Below are positions 1-13,701 of a stretch of DNA of 64,000 nt, one piece after another. Each line of letters opens with the position of its first letter. Position 1 is the stretch's first letter. The notes beneath the pieces were generated by a model. That model made no database searches, was not told the DNA's origin, and saw nothing but the letters and a program-made list of their open reading frames with translations. Origin of the DNA: Eleginops maclovinus (lineage: Eukaryota; Chordata; Actinopteri; Perciformes; Eleginopidae); contig NC_086354.1 in assembly GCF_036324505.1 (NCBI RefSeq), forward strand, positions 23,919,707 through 23,983,706, given 5' to 3'. The position numbers and the translations under genes were made by a program.

Positions 1-348
1 GTTTCTGTACTGAATTGCATACAGAATGATTGAATGCACAAGCTGCAGCGTTAACGTTTGTGCAGAAATGCAAGACATAGATTAGCTTTCAGGTTCAGGT
101 TATTTACGTATTTGCAACCGTAGGTATGGTTTGCAAATAACAGACAAGGTATCCATTGCAAGTTAGTGAATAAATATGTAGGCAATGGCTGCTGATTCAG
201 AGTTTGAGCGGGTAGGTTTTAAAGCGTCTGTAGGGGGCAATTTCCAGCACATTTGTGGTTAAACGAGACGAGGGCTTTCTTGTCTGATTCTTATCGGATC
301 AGTCTATATTTAGATTAGAAGTCCTTTGTTTATTCATCTTTCTTGCAG

Positions 349-519
349 GTTCAGGGTGAGCTGAAGAGGAAGTGGCGGAGCATGTGTCTGAACTGCCGTC
401 TGAACAGAGATCACTTCAGCAACACCTTCGCCTCCAGGAACGGCTCGGAGCACATGGTGCAGCCTCACCGCAACTCCCGCACCCAGTCCATCCTGCAGTC
501 TGAGACCTCCGTGCTCTGA
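349..519 (+). CDS. vipr2: vipr2 (VPAC2 receptor), last coding exon
   Basis: This is the 3'-terminal coding exon of a class B (secretin-family) GPCR. It follows a TTCTTGCAG acceptor and encodes 56 residues plus TGA at 517-519. The start VQGELKRKWRSMC is the cytoplasmic helix 8 region after transmembrane helix 7, and the tail FASRNGSEHMVQPHRNSRTQ followed by SILQSETSVL resembles the known VPAC2 tail (RNGSE, SRAQS, LQTETSV) more than those of VPAC1, PAC1 or the secretin receptor. The family binds VIP and PACAP and couples mainly to Gs at the plasma membrane. The Ser/Thr-rich end with a terminal hydrophobic residue fits phosphorylation and PDZ-type contacts, which is inference. All upstream exons lie left of the window. 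Teleosts may have two copies (a/b) and I cannot tell which this is. Confidence 0.87.
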   Translation, partial: VQGELKRKWRSMCLNCRLNRDHFSNTFASRNGSEHMVQPHRNSRTQSILQSETSVL

Positions 520-550
520 GGACCTGAAAGAATCCTTTAGAAAAGAAAGA

Positions 551-717
551 AAGTCAAACACAGTCCTCAGGTTGGCGTGGGTCGAATGGTTTGACAGATT
601 GATTTAAGTGAAGGTGGGGCATGCTCATCGTTTTATGGCAAATGTTGGTTTTAGCTTCACTCTGTGAGCATTCAAAATGTACCTTAAGTGGACCTCCATT
701 TCTAAACCCATCCTGTG

Positions 718-763
<46 letters not shown>

Positions 764-1380
764 GCCTAGAAAGACCCATTTCTAATCAGTGTTTTAATAT
801 AAGCTAAGCTAACGGGTCTTTTAGGCAATCGTTGCAAACTCTGTGAGTGATGTAGGTATTTTGACTCGTACGTATTTGTATCAGTTACATATTTATTCAG
901 AGATGTATGTAGGAGAATCAGTGCCGTGTTTATCGTCACGGTAAGCAGACTGTTGATTGATTTAGTGCCAATGTGTGGTTGTTGTCGGCCAATTAGCTAA
1001 TTAGCTATTAGCTGGATAATGTGTAGACCCGGAGGATCCTTAAAATCAAACACAGTCTTCAGGTTGACCTGGGTCGAATGGTTTTAAAGTCGAGGTGAAG
1101 AACCACATGGCGGGGCATCGTCAGCACTTCCTGGCAGATTTTGGTTTTAGATTTACAAGTGTAAGCCTTCAAACTGTATCCTAAGTGGAGCATCTGCATT
1201 TCTGAACCATCATCTGAAGGTACGATTGTGTTTGTGTTGCAAACTCTCATTAAGTCCGTTGTGTTGTAGATATTGCTGGCAATTTGACTCGTACGCATTT
1301 GCATCAGTTACATATTTATTCAGAGATATATGTCAGAGCGTCAGGGACCTTTTGCTCGTCACAGTTCTGTGGTTGATGTC
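551..1380 (+). repeat. diverged two-copy tandem duplication, ~490 bp unit
   Basis: Copy A (about 551-965) and copy B (about 1041-1380) align in the same order with an offset near 490 bp. Shared landmarks include GGGTCGAATGGTTT, TTTTGACTCGTACG/ATTTGACTCGTACG and CAGTTACATATTTATTCAGA. Copy A alone carries the TG microsatellite. Divergence is roughly a quarter of sites by eye, so it is old. It sits in the likely vipr2 3' UTR. Confidence 0.8.
721..758. repeat. (TG)n microsatellite
   Basis: An uninterrupted GT dinucleotide run of about 19 units within copy A of the vipr2 3' UTR duplication. Confidence 0.95.
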
Positions 1381-3604
1381 GACTTGGAAAATCTTGGAAG
1401 TATTGTTTTGAATGTTGGCGTAAATGATCCCCAGTTAATATTTGACATATCATCCTTTAGTTGACTTAATTTGCAAGCCACATTCATTAAGTAAAGGAAC
1501 TGATCTCCCATTGAGAGCACAAGTCTTTCATCAATTGTGCCCACCCATCGAGGTCTTACTCAACCGAAAAGGAGTTTGACTAAAACAGAAACGAGCTACT
1601 TGTGTTTGGTAAAAAGAACCCGTGGTTTCTGAGCACACTCAATCCTTCCAATCAGCAACAGTATTATTTCTCAGAGGAAGAGGGGGCAACTTATATCTTA
1701 ACCCTAACCCTAATAACGTTTTCTATGGTCCATATTAGCCAGATCCACCCTAAAGCTGATTAAAATGCATGTTGACCCGGGTCAGCACTGGTGGCTTCTG
1801 GAGATAACTGGTAGACAGGGTTGTTTTTGTACTGGTTCAGAACCCAAACTGCATAATTGTAAATGTACATTTAATGATATGCTTTAATTGAAAAGTGGCG
1901 TGCGTGCCCAAAACCCTTTATCTGTGCTTTGATGGTTTTAATGAAGCTATGTGCTCAGACTGACGATGTCATGCAACTAAAAGGGAAATTGGAGTGTCCA
2001 CCAGAAAGGTAAATGATATATAATGTGTCACTTGAGTCTTGGTTTGGAGAGGCCAGGTTGTGTTTTCTTTTTACACATTTGTGATGTAGGATTTGAGCGG
2101 GACTGATGTTTCATTGGGAAACCAGTGAGGGATCACTTCCCCCAGTGAAGTTGGGTTTCCAAACCGTTGCCACCTAAAAGGGAAAAGTTCAGACTGAGGA
2201 TAATGTGGCTTCTACCCATGCAGCGGTTGCATGTTTGCCTTCTTTATTGATGTTGATAAATGGCTGTCAATTTCTTCTTGAATCTAATGTAAATATTGCT
2301 GAGCGATGATAAGAAGAGGACGCTCTTGCTCTGTACAGCGTGCACACTTGGCTTAAGGCATACAGAACAAGGCATTATTTTGAGTACACACTTATTCACA
2401 TCACTGATTATAACTTATTCATTATGTGGGAAACAGAACTCCCTCCTGTTAGACATTTGGTAAACAAGTTGTGCCATAATTTGTTTGGTTTGTGCATTTA
2501 AAGGAGCTACGTGTTACTTTATACATGAATTTCATTTTAAAGTAAGGAGTGAAATGAGGTAGTTTCGATCTAGTCTACATTTAAAGAAATCCCTCTCAAC
2601 CAAAACAACAAAATGCCTAAAATCACGAGACGGAAAAGAGTTCTTATAGCAAACATTAAGATCCAATGCAACTGTATGCCTTAAGGAAAGTGTTCCCATA
2701 TGTTGGTCTCAGTGTATCATAGGACGCTTCTTGAGTGATGTCTTATTTAACATGGACAGACATGATGTTGAGTATCATGTCTTTAATGTGCATCTGTATA
2801 AAGACACCATGAATGTCATGAAGATGATGATTGATAAAGGCTATCTTTGTACGCATGTACTGTGTGATTGTGCCTCTCTCAAACTATGAAGGCCTTTTCA
2901 CGTGTGTCTTTCGCATGTGTACGTTATTCCCCCGAGGAAACAGAGGGACTTGTCTGAAGTAGTAGCTTTGTTTTCTGCAGAAAGGTAATAAAACCATGTG
3001 TAAGAGTAGTGTGCATGCAGTATACTCACACTATTGCCCTCCAAGCTTGAGTTTTCTGCCTAAAAGGTAGATATGCCGCCTTTATTTCGACCACTATATC
3101 CGTAAGAAACACTCAAACTTCAAAATGCTTCAATCAATTTGAAATTAAAACATGTGCCTCCCTCATACATGTGTTCTTTCAGAAAGACTTCAGACTCTTG
3201 CAAGGTGACTCTGCTGTATGAGAACCTTTCTTCGATGCATGCTGGGATAAAACTTAAGCCCCTTAAGCTCAGAGGCGTCCTGAATGAGCAGGAAAAAAGA
3301 CACTCAATTAGATCAACATCAGGTCAGAAAGCATGAGTGCAACTAATCAAACTCCCTGCAGCATGAAAGCAGTTTACCAGCCTCCTGAGAGGGTTTTATT
3401 TCCCCTGAGTTTATGCTGAGCTAAGCGCTGATATCAGCCTCCTCTGCCGTTACACTAAACCTATTCATGTATGATCACGTGAAGTGTGACATACGTGACC
3501 CAAAAATCACAAGGAACGAAGGACACAATGCAATATATTCCTCCAGTCAGAGTATTCCAGTCACGCATTACAACACAAAGCTGGACGTGTGTTTTATTGG
3601 AGAC

Positions 3605-3815
3605 TGTGGCTGTGAGGTAATGCTTTCTATTGGAAGGTTGTTGGTTCGATCCCAGCCCTTGCAGTATCTTTGGGCAAGCAGCATAACCCCAAGTGTGTGT
3701 GAATGTTAGCTTCCATGGCAGCCTCTGGAGCTAAATGGTTGGGTAATGCAATTTAACTTTGACTGGATAAAGAGTTCTATAAATACAGTCCATTTGCCGT
3801 TTGTGTAATAAAGAG
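3605..3815 (+). mobile_element. tRNA-derived SINE
   Basis: A B-box-like GGTTCGATCCC lies at about 3645-3655. The 3' body ends in CTATAAATACAGTCCATTTG, close to the 'ATATAAATgCAGTCCATTTA' tail typical of teleost SINEs of the V-SINE/Mermaid type. The A box is degraded. Boundaries are approximate and the family name is from memory. Confidence 0.6.
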
Positions 3816-6743
3816 AATCCAGAAAAACTGCACGCAACATTTCTGCAGGTTTAGTTTTGTATTCAAATCGCTGCTTTGTCTGGTTCGGACCTGCACACCC
3901 GGACCCACGATATTTTCTGACCCAAACCACTGGTAGTCAATTTGCACATCACTATTCTACCAATAGAGTAACAATAAAGTGATCTGGGCTTTGGATGTAG
4001 ATTTAAAGCCATCAACAGTTAATAGACGCCTGTGATGTTGAAAATGTGGTGGTGCTTTTGGGAGGGGGGAGGGGGGGGAAATACAATGACATGTGAATGA
4101 CATTTACTGACAGACGGTCGATGAGTGTGCAGCCGTGATGTTGAACAGATGTTTGTCGCTGACACGGGGAGATACCCGAGGGATGAAGACGTCCGACTCT
4201 TCAAGCTCATTGATCTCACAGGTTCATCGAACGCTCATTAAATCACATCCTGTTAGAAAATGTGGCTGCAGGGGAAAACCGTGCGACGTGTGTATTACAT
4301 TATGCATGACGCTAAGATCGGTAGGACAATGTTCAGTTCCTAACTGGGAAGACAGCGCCAGAATCAAAGCTCTGTTTATACTATTTTAGGATAATGCAAG
4401 AAAGGCTTCTTAACAGGTAAACGTGAGTGTAGGCAAAAATCCTGAGGGGAAAATCTCACCCAATTATCGGCCGATGTAACTACTCCTTTATTGTTGATCT
4501 TATGTCAAATCATTCCATCAATTAAGGCAATTAAATTAAATGTGCTTGTATCTCCAGTAAGGAGTAAAAGGCCTCCTAGTGGCTTCAGTAGACCGTTAAC
4601 ATCTGTTGGTACTGAAGTGACGTTCCAAATTCCTATGCGATGACCTCCAGTGGCCAAAGAAATAATGACAGGTGTAAAGATGGTATATAAAGACCGTCAA
4701 AGGAGGAGGTTGGAGTGGATGGATGGGTCAAATAAATATGATATTTACACCCAGGTGTCCATTAATGTCAAAGGTGAAAGAAAGCACTTTAAGTAAAGCT
4801 GTGTAATTTCAGTCCAGCGTCAGAGATAAGTAAAGACGTCGAGGTGCAGGAAGAGTAGAAGTCAGCTCTGAGAAACTCTAAGCAGATCTGTCCTCTCAGA
4901 TTGATTCACGTTTCAGTCACACCTCTCCCATCTGTTCCCTGGCTTCACTCCGTCTGTCCGTCACAGCTGGGCCGTCGTTCACAAACAACCACAGAAGAAG
5001 AAGAGCTCTGAGGAGAGAGAGACATGCACACCCTGCCAAATGTTGCAGAAAGCAAACTTTTTTTAATGAAATGCATAAAGATTGTTACACTTTGGACCTT
5101 TACTCTGGGCTTTCTGAACAGGGCTTTCTTACGGGTTCATTAGAGTCCTGCAGTATTCCTGGCCAGAAGCTGTGTACTGTAGCTCTGCTGGCTGATTCAT
5201 CGAATGTTAGCTTGCAAAACTGGTTATCCAATCTCCCACACTGTAAATAGCTGCTAGCTGACTGTGTGCATAAGGTCTTTGATGCATCTGTGTGTGCTTG
5301 TGGCTTCAACAGGATAAAATACCCAGTCAGAGGCTCAAAAAGAATACTCTAAGTGAAGTTTTTTCCAGGTTCACATTAAGTTTTGATAATGCATTTACGG
5401 TTTAGCAATCTTAATGATGTGAAGCAGTGGTTTGGGTCTATAAATGCTACTAAAAAGATGAAAGTAGGACTCAGAAACCTAGAAATGTTCTGGGTCTGGA
5501 AGTCAATTGATTGTTTATCTGATATAAAATGTCCTGAATTGAGGAAACAGCCTTCCTAGAACTAGAGATGCAGAGTGTGTTAGTCGCAGTTCAGTGGTCG
5601 GCCAAATAGGTCAAATGTTTTCTGGATTGCCAATCGCCCTCCTGTCTTTGTTTTTAGTATGATTGGTTGATAAAGAAACGTGCATTGAAGCCCAAACTCC
5701 AAACACAGCAACCAGCATGAAGCCAAATGCTCAGTCATCTCCCTGACACAGATTTTCTTTGGACGAACACGCCTTCCGGCTCACAATTAGCGGCGTGTTT
5801 GCCTCAAGTCGCTCTGTCCGCTCGGATCAAGTCAGCTCGTCTTTCTGAGAGATGACTGAACATCCAGTTCGGTTCCTCCAGGCTGAGCGACCCAGCAGAG
5901 GAAGCCGACATGTGGGAAGGACATCAGAGACGAGGAGGAGAGGAGGAGGAGGGGAAAATAAAGAAGAAGAACGCTTGTGTGTTTCTTCAAGGAAACGCAG
6001 TTTGAATGAGATCTTTTTTGACTCCTCTGTTTTTTGTTTGTTGTTCTCTTTTGTTTTGCTGTGTTCATGTCATGTGGGAGGCAACGCATCAGTGACCATA
6101 GAAACTGGTAATCCCTGTGTATAGTTTCCCTCTGAGATCGACTCTGGCGCCGCAGCCAGAAAAAAAGTTTTGTTCACCAAGACTTGAACAAACTATTTTC
6201 AGCGTGTGGAGAATTTTAGACCTCTCGTCACTGTGGGACTGAAAACATTTTCTTGTTTATTTTGGACTCAAGGTCTCATTACTGTTTGTACATCCCTGTA
6301 GCTTATATATGCTGATAGCTTAGCTTGCTATGAATGAAAACATGTATATGACTTGCTTGTGCAGCACAGGGGTCGTGTTTTAAGAGCATTAATACCAAGA
6401 AAGACCAGGCGAGACAAACATATGAAAAAAGCGTTTAGGCCTCCGAGGGTTAAGAAATCTCACCCCAATTATCCAAAATGTTTTAAATGAGGAGGCAAGC
6501 ACACATCGCTTTTCATTCTTCCTAAGAAAAAACATTATGTTTGCTTAGTAAAGTCATCAGTTTCCTGGGTACTCGCTAGTCCGTTATGACTCCTTGTTCT
6601 TCTGTTATACTGGCTGATTGAACGTCATGTGTTTTTGCACGGCTGTTTTTCAGTTCCTTCAGAATTCATCTTTTTCCATCATTTATTCGTTCCTGACGTG
6701 TCCTCTACCTGTCACTTGAATGTGTCTGAGAGCTCTGAGGGGA

Positions 6744-6745
<2 letters not shown>

Positions 6746-6776
<31 letters not shown>
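6746..6776. repeat. (TG)n microsatellite
   Basis: Perfect TG run of about 15 units. Confidence 0.95.
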
Positions 6777-6778
<2 letters not shown>

Positions 6779-7670
6779 CTGACAGCCTGTCGTGGGGGAA
6801 ATTGGATGCTTGTTGTCGCCGGGGTTCAGGGGTCACTGTCTGGTACGTGCCAGGCATAGCTTGTGTTTTCTTTTCTCCACCTCCAGCTCTTTTCTCTTCT
6901 CCCCTAAAGCTAATCAACATCTCCTTCTCCCCCTCACTTTAAGAATATTTGTTGGCATTTGTTGTAAATTAAGAATAAAAACACTTGCCCACTTCTACTC
7001 TGACTCCTTCTGTGTATCGGCTGTTGTGTTACTGTCTCCATTTTCCCCTAGACACAATTTCAGGACACCCCCCCTTCGCTTTAGCCGACAAAACTAGAGA
7101 CGTGTGACAGAAATCGAGGCCAAACCAGAGTCCAAATACTGTGATACTGTGTGGTTCCATGGTTTTTAATTGAACTGTCCAGATGTTGTCCTTATTAAAC
7201 ATCTATAAACAACAACTTCCGCACGGACTGATTGGGAACATGTCTCAGTAATGAGCCTAATTTAGCCTCTTGGCATATTTTCATCTGAAGTTTAGTCACT
7301 AGAATCACAAACCTAACATTCATTTGAAGAAAGGACGTTGTAAAAAATCCATTGGGGTAAAAGTCAACGTACTTCCTGTTCTTCTGGGCCTTTGTTGACC
7401 TTTTTCCCTGACAGCAAATTGGCCTTTCACGTCCTCTTTTCTTCAAGGATTTCTGACAGACGTTTGCAACCTGAACGTAATTCAAATTTCCGACTTTTTT
7501 CTAAATATCGACTTTTTTCTAAATCCCTTATTTTCTCATTATTCTAACTCCTTCTTCATTTGGCCTTAATCATCTTTTTTTTATTCAAACTTGTTGTCTC
7601 CCAATTTATTTTCCTTTGTACTTTATTTCAAACTTCAGATCTTTTTTCCAAATTTCAACTTTTTTAACTG

Positions 7671-7678
7671 TTATTATT

Positions 7679-7714
<36 letters not shown>

Positions 7715-7715
7715 A
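7671..7715. repeat. (TTA)n(TTG)n microsatellite
   Basis: A compound trinucleotide array, TTA units changing to about 11 TTG units. It produces poly-Cys and poly-Val pseudo-reading frames on the + strand. Confidence 0.95.
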
Positions 7716-7766
7716 TGAACTCTGCACTTTCTGCTGTTTTGCACTGGTTAGATGGAAACTACATTT

Positions 7767-7944
<178 letters not shown>

Positions 7945-8015
7945 CTTAGCTATAACATAACAGCAGTGAGGCCACCCTTGTCAGTCCATGTTAGAGTAAA
8001 AATGTCTGCAGATGT

Positions 8016-8065
8016 CACACACACACACACTCACACACACACACTCACACACACACACACACACC
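8016..8065. repeat. interrupted (CA)n microsatellite
   Basis: A CA run broken twice by TC, 75 bp after the (TG)86 tract and in opposite phase. The two could pair as an imperfect TG/CA hairpin. Confidence 0.93.
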
Positions 8066-9169
8066 CTTGTGCCTGGCTGACGTCTTGAGGATAACATCAC
8101 CACTCACTGTCACACGGGACTGTCTCGGAGGTGCCTGACGCGAAATGAGTTCCTCCTGAAGATCTCAAGGAAGTCAGTTTGAAGACCGTGTTCATGGCGT
8201 TCAGAATTAGAAATGTCTAACCCTAGTCCTGCAGAGGGGAAATGTACAGCATTACAGCAACAGTGACGGAGCAGATAAAGAGTAAGCTAGCCTATTACAT
8301 ATCATAACGAGCACATATTGATGAGCAAAACTAAGTAATGGCCTTTTTTAAGCTAAATAAACGCATTAAGGTGTTGAGTTATAACATAATGTATGAGTAC
8401 AGACTATTATTGCACAATAGAGCAGCAGTGTATGCTGTACATTGCAGGCTTGTTGCACTACATGTTTCACAGGCCTATTAACAAACTGAGAATATGTGAG
8501 TTGCTTCCAAAGTTTACAGGCCACTGACCTTTCGCAGCGTATCTCTGGAACAATAATCCACTAATTGATGGGGTACGGGGTGGATCCTACTGCTTGTGAT
8601 CTGCTGCTGAGCTGTAACAGGGACATGATGCGATGACATGAAGCTAAACACTGGACTTCCTTTGGGAATATTTGTCGCCCAGGCGTGTGTCACATTGGTT
8701 TACTCACGGGTCGATGTGCTTAACTAAAATCACACAAAAGGGCTAAACGTCTGGTCAAATCATCCCTTGTTCAAACAGCACATACTGTACTGGGGGGGGG
8801 GGGGGGACATCACACGATAATTAACCTAAAACATTTCTGCATGCATGTCTTGCCCGAAAATCCTGCTCCCCATGCTATTTATAGAAACCAAGCATGCCAA
8901 ACCAAACCAAACTGTAGTCACAGGAGCGTTAATGAACTACAGCATGCAATTATGAAGCATTTCATAAGGGAATCAGTGCTTAGATCTCTAGGCTACCATG
9001 AGGGGGTGTGCAACTGTAAATATAATGTACATCTATTAACAAGTTAACAATGAAAAGGGCCATGAAAAGCAGTTTTTAACTATTAAACATGCTGGAAGAC
9101 ATATTGTGGCACTGTTGGCTTTCCATACATCAGTACTTATGCAGCAATGAAATGAGAATTATTCAACAC

Positions 9170-9552
9170 GTTCGGATTACTCTAGTTTAAAATTACATTC
9201 TACTTTTACTCCACGACATGTATTGACTACCTTTAGTTGCTAGGCAGATTAGGATGAATGATGGTAAATATAATCTCCCTTAAATCAGACTGTAGTTCAC
9301 CTGCTGTAAATCCAGCAGCTACCCTGCAGTATACAAAGCCATTCAAACTAGCTGCACCTTTACCAGCTCTGAGAACACTTTAATGATCAATCATTATAAA
9401 ACATATCAGAGATATTATTCTGAAATGGACCAATCAGACAATGACTACTTTTACTGTCGCTACTTTAAGTACATTTAGAGGAGAGTACTTTCTACTTTCA
9501 CTGGAGGAACATTTAGAATACTTTTACTGTGACAGAGTATTCCTACACTCTG
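9170..9552 (+). mobile_element. interspersed repeat flanking the minisatellite
   Basis: Contains phrases such as TTTACTCCACGACATGTATT, AGCTGCACCTTTACCAGCT and TACTTTAAGTACATTT that belong to a very common teleost interspersed repeat whose ends read like CAGTGGTGGAA...TTCCACC. Diverged relatives are at about 14.06-14.60, 43.74-43.94 and 56.76-56.88 kb in this window. It looks like a non-autonomous DNA element; I do not assign a family. Confidence 0.5.
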
Positions 9553-10697
9553 GTACTTCTACTTTACTCAAGTACAAGACCTGAGTACTTCTACTTTACT
9601 CAAGTACAAGACCTGAGTACTTCTACTTTACTCAAATACAAGATCTGAGTACTTCTACTTTTACTCAAGTACAAGACCTGAGTACTTCTACTTTTACTCA
9701 AGTACAAGATCTGAGTACTTCTACTTTTACTCAAGTACAAGATCAGAGTACTTCTACTTTTACTCAAGTACAAGATCTGAGTACTTCTACTTTACTCAAG
9801 TACAAGATCTGAGTACTTCTACTTTTACTCAATAATAAGATCTGAGTACTTCTACTTTTACAAAAGTACAAGACCTGAGTACTTCTACTTTACTCAAGTA
9901 CAAGATCTGAGTACTTCTACTTTTACTCAATAATAAGACCTGAGTACTTCTACTTTTACAAAAGTACAAGACCTGAGTACTTCTACTTTACTCAAGTACA
10001 AGATCTGAGTACTTCTACTTTTACTCAATAATAAGACCTGAGTACTTCTACTTTTACTCAAGTACAAGATCTGAGTACTTCTACTTTACTCAAGTACAAG
10101 ATCTGAGTACTTCTACTTTAACTCAAGTACAAGATCTGAGTACTTCTACTTTTACTCAAGTACAAGACCTGAGTACTTCTACTTTACTCAAGTACAAGAT
10201 CTGAGTACTTCTACTTTACTCAAGTACAAGATCTGAGTACTTCTACTTTACTCAAGTACAAGATCTGAGTACTTCTACTTTACTCAAGTACAAGATCTGA
10301 GTACCTCTACTTTAACTCAAGTACAAGATCTGAGTACTTCTACTTTTACTCAAGTACAAGACCTGAGTACTTCTACTTTTACTCAAGTACAAGATCTGAG
10401 TACTTCTACTTTACTCAAGAACAAGATCTGAGTACTTCTACTTTACTCAAGAACAAGATCTGAGTACTTCTACTTTACTCGAGTACAAGATCTGAGTACT
10501 TCTACTTTTACTCAAGTACAAGACCTGAGTACTTCTACTTTTACTCAAGTACAAGATCTGAGTACTTCTACTTTTACTCAAGTACAAGATCTGAGTACTT
10601 CTACTTTACTCAAGAACAAGATCTGAGTACTTCTACTTTTATTAAAGTACAAGATCTGAGTACTTCTACTTTACTCAAGAACAAGATCTGAGTTCTA
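9553..10697 (+). repeat. 32-33 bp minisatellite, ~35 copies
   Basis: Tandem units built on GAGTACTTCTACTTTTACTC followed by AAGTACAAGAYCT. Units differ by one T in the TACTTT(T)ACTC run, so the period alternates between 32 and 33 bp, and a few have AATAATAAG, AAAAGTAC or AAGAACAAG variants. The array ends abruptly at about 10,697 in TTCTAGTCCCACC. A shorter array of the same unit with a near-identical ending is at about 56.88-57.15 kb. It appears to be expansion of the terminal part of the element to its left. Confidence 0.93.
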
Positions 10698-13589
10698 GTC
10701 CCACCTCTGAGTCAGAGCTCAGATATCTGTGCAGACTAAAGGGACTTGGTGCGTATCTCTCTCCACTATTCCCAGCGTGTCACACTGTTTGACAGAACCA
10801 AAGTCGCCCTCTGCAGCTGAAACCGTTCACCTGACTTTAATCACACCTGGCAGGTGTTTCCGTCTCTCCGTACTTCCAGATTTAATTGTGCAGCTCCTCA
10901 GTGTCAATGTGTGTGACAGCAGTGTGACGCAGAGGGGTTTAAGGAATAGCACACAGGCTTCTATAAATAGGAATAAACAAGCTGAAGACAAATGTGTGAT
11001 TATGAAATCAGCTCAGGAGCCTCCGCTGCTCTCCAAACACGGACCATGCATAGAAATACACCGGTCTCAAAAGGAAAGACTTAATGCCTGAATTAGCTAA
11101 AGGCTCATCTACATCTGGTCTCCTGCTCCCTTATTAATCACCTCATGGTTCATCCTCTGTGTGTGTGAGGTAGAAACCTGCACATTATTTGTTCCAGCTG
11201 GAAATAAATCTGTGCATGGTGTGCAGAGTTTTCCTATAAAAAGCATCTTATTATTTGACATGCATGTTGCAGCGAACAAAGACTCTACGCAGATTGTGTT
11301 CTTCTTAAAGTCTGCAGATTGTTACTGAGTCAGTTTGATCTATATTGCAAAATATTACACATTTACCAGGGCTTTATGTTTACATCGACACCCTTTTTAC
11401 CCTTTTCTACATAAAAACTCAAATGATATATATGCAGTAGGTGTCGTGTGCAAACAGAATAACACATGTATTAAAATGACAGTTAATTACATATACATTC
11501 AAGACATTTCTGACGGGTAAAATTGTATTTAATTAACACTAAAATTGTAAAGTAATTGTAAAAAATAGCATCATATAGCAAGCACTGGCCCCTTATTAAC
11601 TTCCCCTCTGAATCCAAATTCATATATTAGTGTAATATTAAATATTATATTATATTTAATATTAAGAAAAATAATTACAAAATGAAAATCCAGCAGTAAG
11701 GTTTCCTGTCAACACTTATATCTACTAAATAAATTACTTTTATATTGTGCAGTACTATAGCTTAGAGTCTTACCACAGATCTTCTCCATTCTTTATGTAG
11801 AAAACCCGACTAACATGGCCTTTACATTTGAATAGGAACCTTCGTGAACAGCTGAACTGTTTTCAGATTTAAGAAAGATACCTGTTATCTAAAGCTGACA
11901 TTAGAGAAAAGCTCCTCCTGTTCCCATGTGTTATCCCCTCTGCTCTGTCATTCGGTTTGTCTGATAAAGCACACAGAGATAAAAACGGTGGGAAAGTAGT
12001 TTGTAAATGTCTCTATAGAGAGCATGATTGGCATGGTAATTATGGTCTGTTTTAAAGTCAATTAAGGGGAAAAGGTGAACTGTTGAGTCAAACGTCCTCG
12101 ATGCAATCTCCTTCCCAGGTGTTCTCTTAATGACTGAGACTACTTTCACTCGTTGCACTTTACATATATTTTCATGCCAACGCTTTGAATGCAGGATTTC
12201 CACTTTTAAGACATTACTTTTCCAATTAAGTATTGCTTTAAGTAAATTATCTTCAACCTTTGCTGACGAGTCTTTCACTGGTCATGATTATCTTGAAGAA
12301 AATGTTGATTTCTCTGAGCTTTAAATGTTATTTGGATTCGTTTTGAAGCATTATATATTGCTACTCTTCTCCCACTGCATGGCTCTGAAGCGGGAACGCC
12401 TCAGACTTTTATTTGGATTTTTTAGATGGTTTTCACCACTCTGTGAATTTGTAAAGAAATCCACAATGCACTTTTGTTCATCACGCTAACTGGCAATGAG
12501 GACACAACATTTTCTTTTACATACATGTGTCCTTTTAATCAAATCTGCATTGGTCAAATGAAGAGGAATTTTTACAGCGACTTAAAAAGTTATAAGAAAT
12601 ATGTTTGGTCACATTTGGGCGTATTATTACTCTTAAAACACCCTGTACATTTCAAGCTAATTAAAGCTAAGGTAATTAATAATAATCCACATTTTATACA
12701 CTGTAATATTATCCTATTTTACTTGGCTGTGCAATGTGCATCTTTTAACTTCTTATCTATTTATAAACCTTTTAAAAATATTATTACGTTTAATTTATTC
12801 ATTCTCAATCATTTAGTATTTATTTTAAGTTGTTATTATTTTTGTTGTATTTTTAAAATTCTCATTCTAATTCAACAAAGCAGGTTAAAAAGTGAAATGT
12901 GAAAACTGGAACACAAGAGGGCGGCCTCACTGTGCTAACCAGGGACGGGGTTCATGTCTCTCACTGCTGCTCCTGGTTGTGTGGATTTTATTATTCAGTC
13001 CTGAACAAATGAGACACAGTTTAATATCATTACATGTATATGGACAGGTGGACAGGTGGACAGGTGGATTATAACTTTACACCTGTGATAGAAACACTCA
13101 ATGCTTTCCAGCTAACTAACAAACAAACATGTGTTGGTACTGAAGGCCTTAACAGTATTAATAATAATTGTGTTACAGCGTTTTAATTATAGGACAAAAA
13201 TAAATAGAAAAAATTGAAAAGATAAAGAAGTTATAGTAAAAATGTAAAATGTGTGCCTTGTACTACAGTATAGAACAGCAACAAACTAAAATGTGTATTT
13301 ACAATAAAAACCATAGTGAGAATGGATCAATGATTTAATGCAGAGTATTATAAATTCATAAGATGATTAAGTTTGTTTATGAAAATGGAGGCTGCAGAAT
13401 AAACATAGGTGGTTTTGTCTTTGTTTTTTACTCTCTGTAAAGTTTACATCCTCTGAGCAGTGACTGTAGTTCGTCACATTCCACCACTACATGACTTCCT
13501 TGTTCAAACGGAAAACACATTCAGTCCAGACTACATATCCCAGAGGTCTTTGCGACAGTGTCATCTACTTCCGGTTGCTTCCATCCTGT

Positions 13590-13701
13590 CGGAAGGGAAA
13601 CATATGACTCGTCTGCTGCGTTGAGACTGAAACCTGCAGACTAAAACCTTCCAAAGGCTGCTTTGGGAAACCAAAACAAACATTTGGAGCCAGTTTCAAA
13701 G
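13590..13701 (+). promoter_or_regulatory. stard3nl: stard3nl promoter and non-coding exon 1
   Basis: ACTTCCGGTTGC at about 13,568 contains a reverse ETS core (CCGGAAGT-type), typical of TATA-less housekeeping promoters, and is followed by exon-like sequence ending in TTTCAAAG at 13,701 with a consensus GTGAGAA donor. No long open frame precedes the donor, so this is a 5' UTR exon for the gene whose coding exons start at 19,650. The transcription start is not defined by the sequence. Confidence 0.5.

Larger units (their letters stand above)
520..3010 (+). other. vipr2: probable vipr2 3' UTR
   Basis: Non-coding sequence directly after the vipr2 stop codon with no supportable gene. An AATAAA occurs at about 2985-2991, and a softer candidate (GATAAA followed by a GT-rich stretch) near 2835-2875, so the transcript could end at either. 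The interval contains a diverged tandem duplication and a TG microsatellite, listed separately. The 3' limit is a guess from poly(A)-like signals only. Confidence 0.35.

Noticed and set aside
1699..1712. CCCTAACCCTAA telomere-like units (also about 46,513 and 48,228)
   Set aside because: Only two units each, no longer than expected by chance and short-repeat slippage in fish DNA.
3645..3655. Possible tRNA gene by its B-box (also 24.8, 25.4 and 33.05 kb)
   Set aside because: No complete cloverleaf; bodies and tails are those of SINEs.
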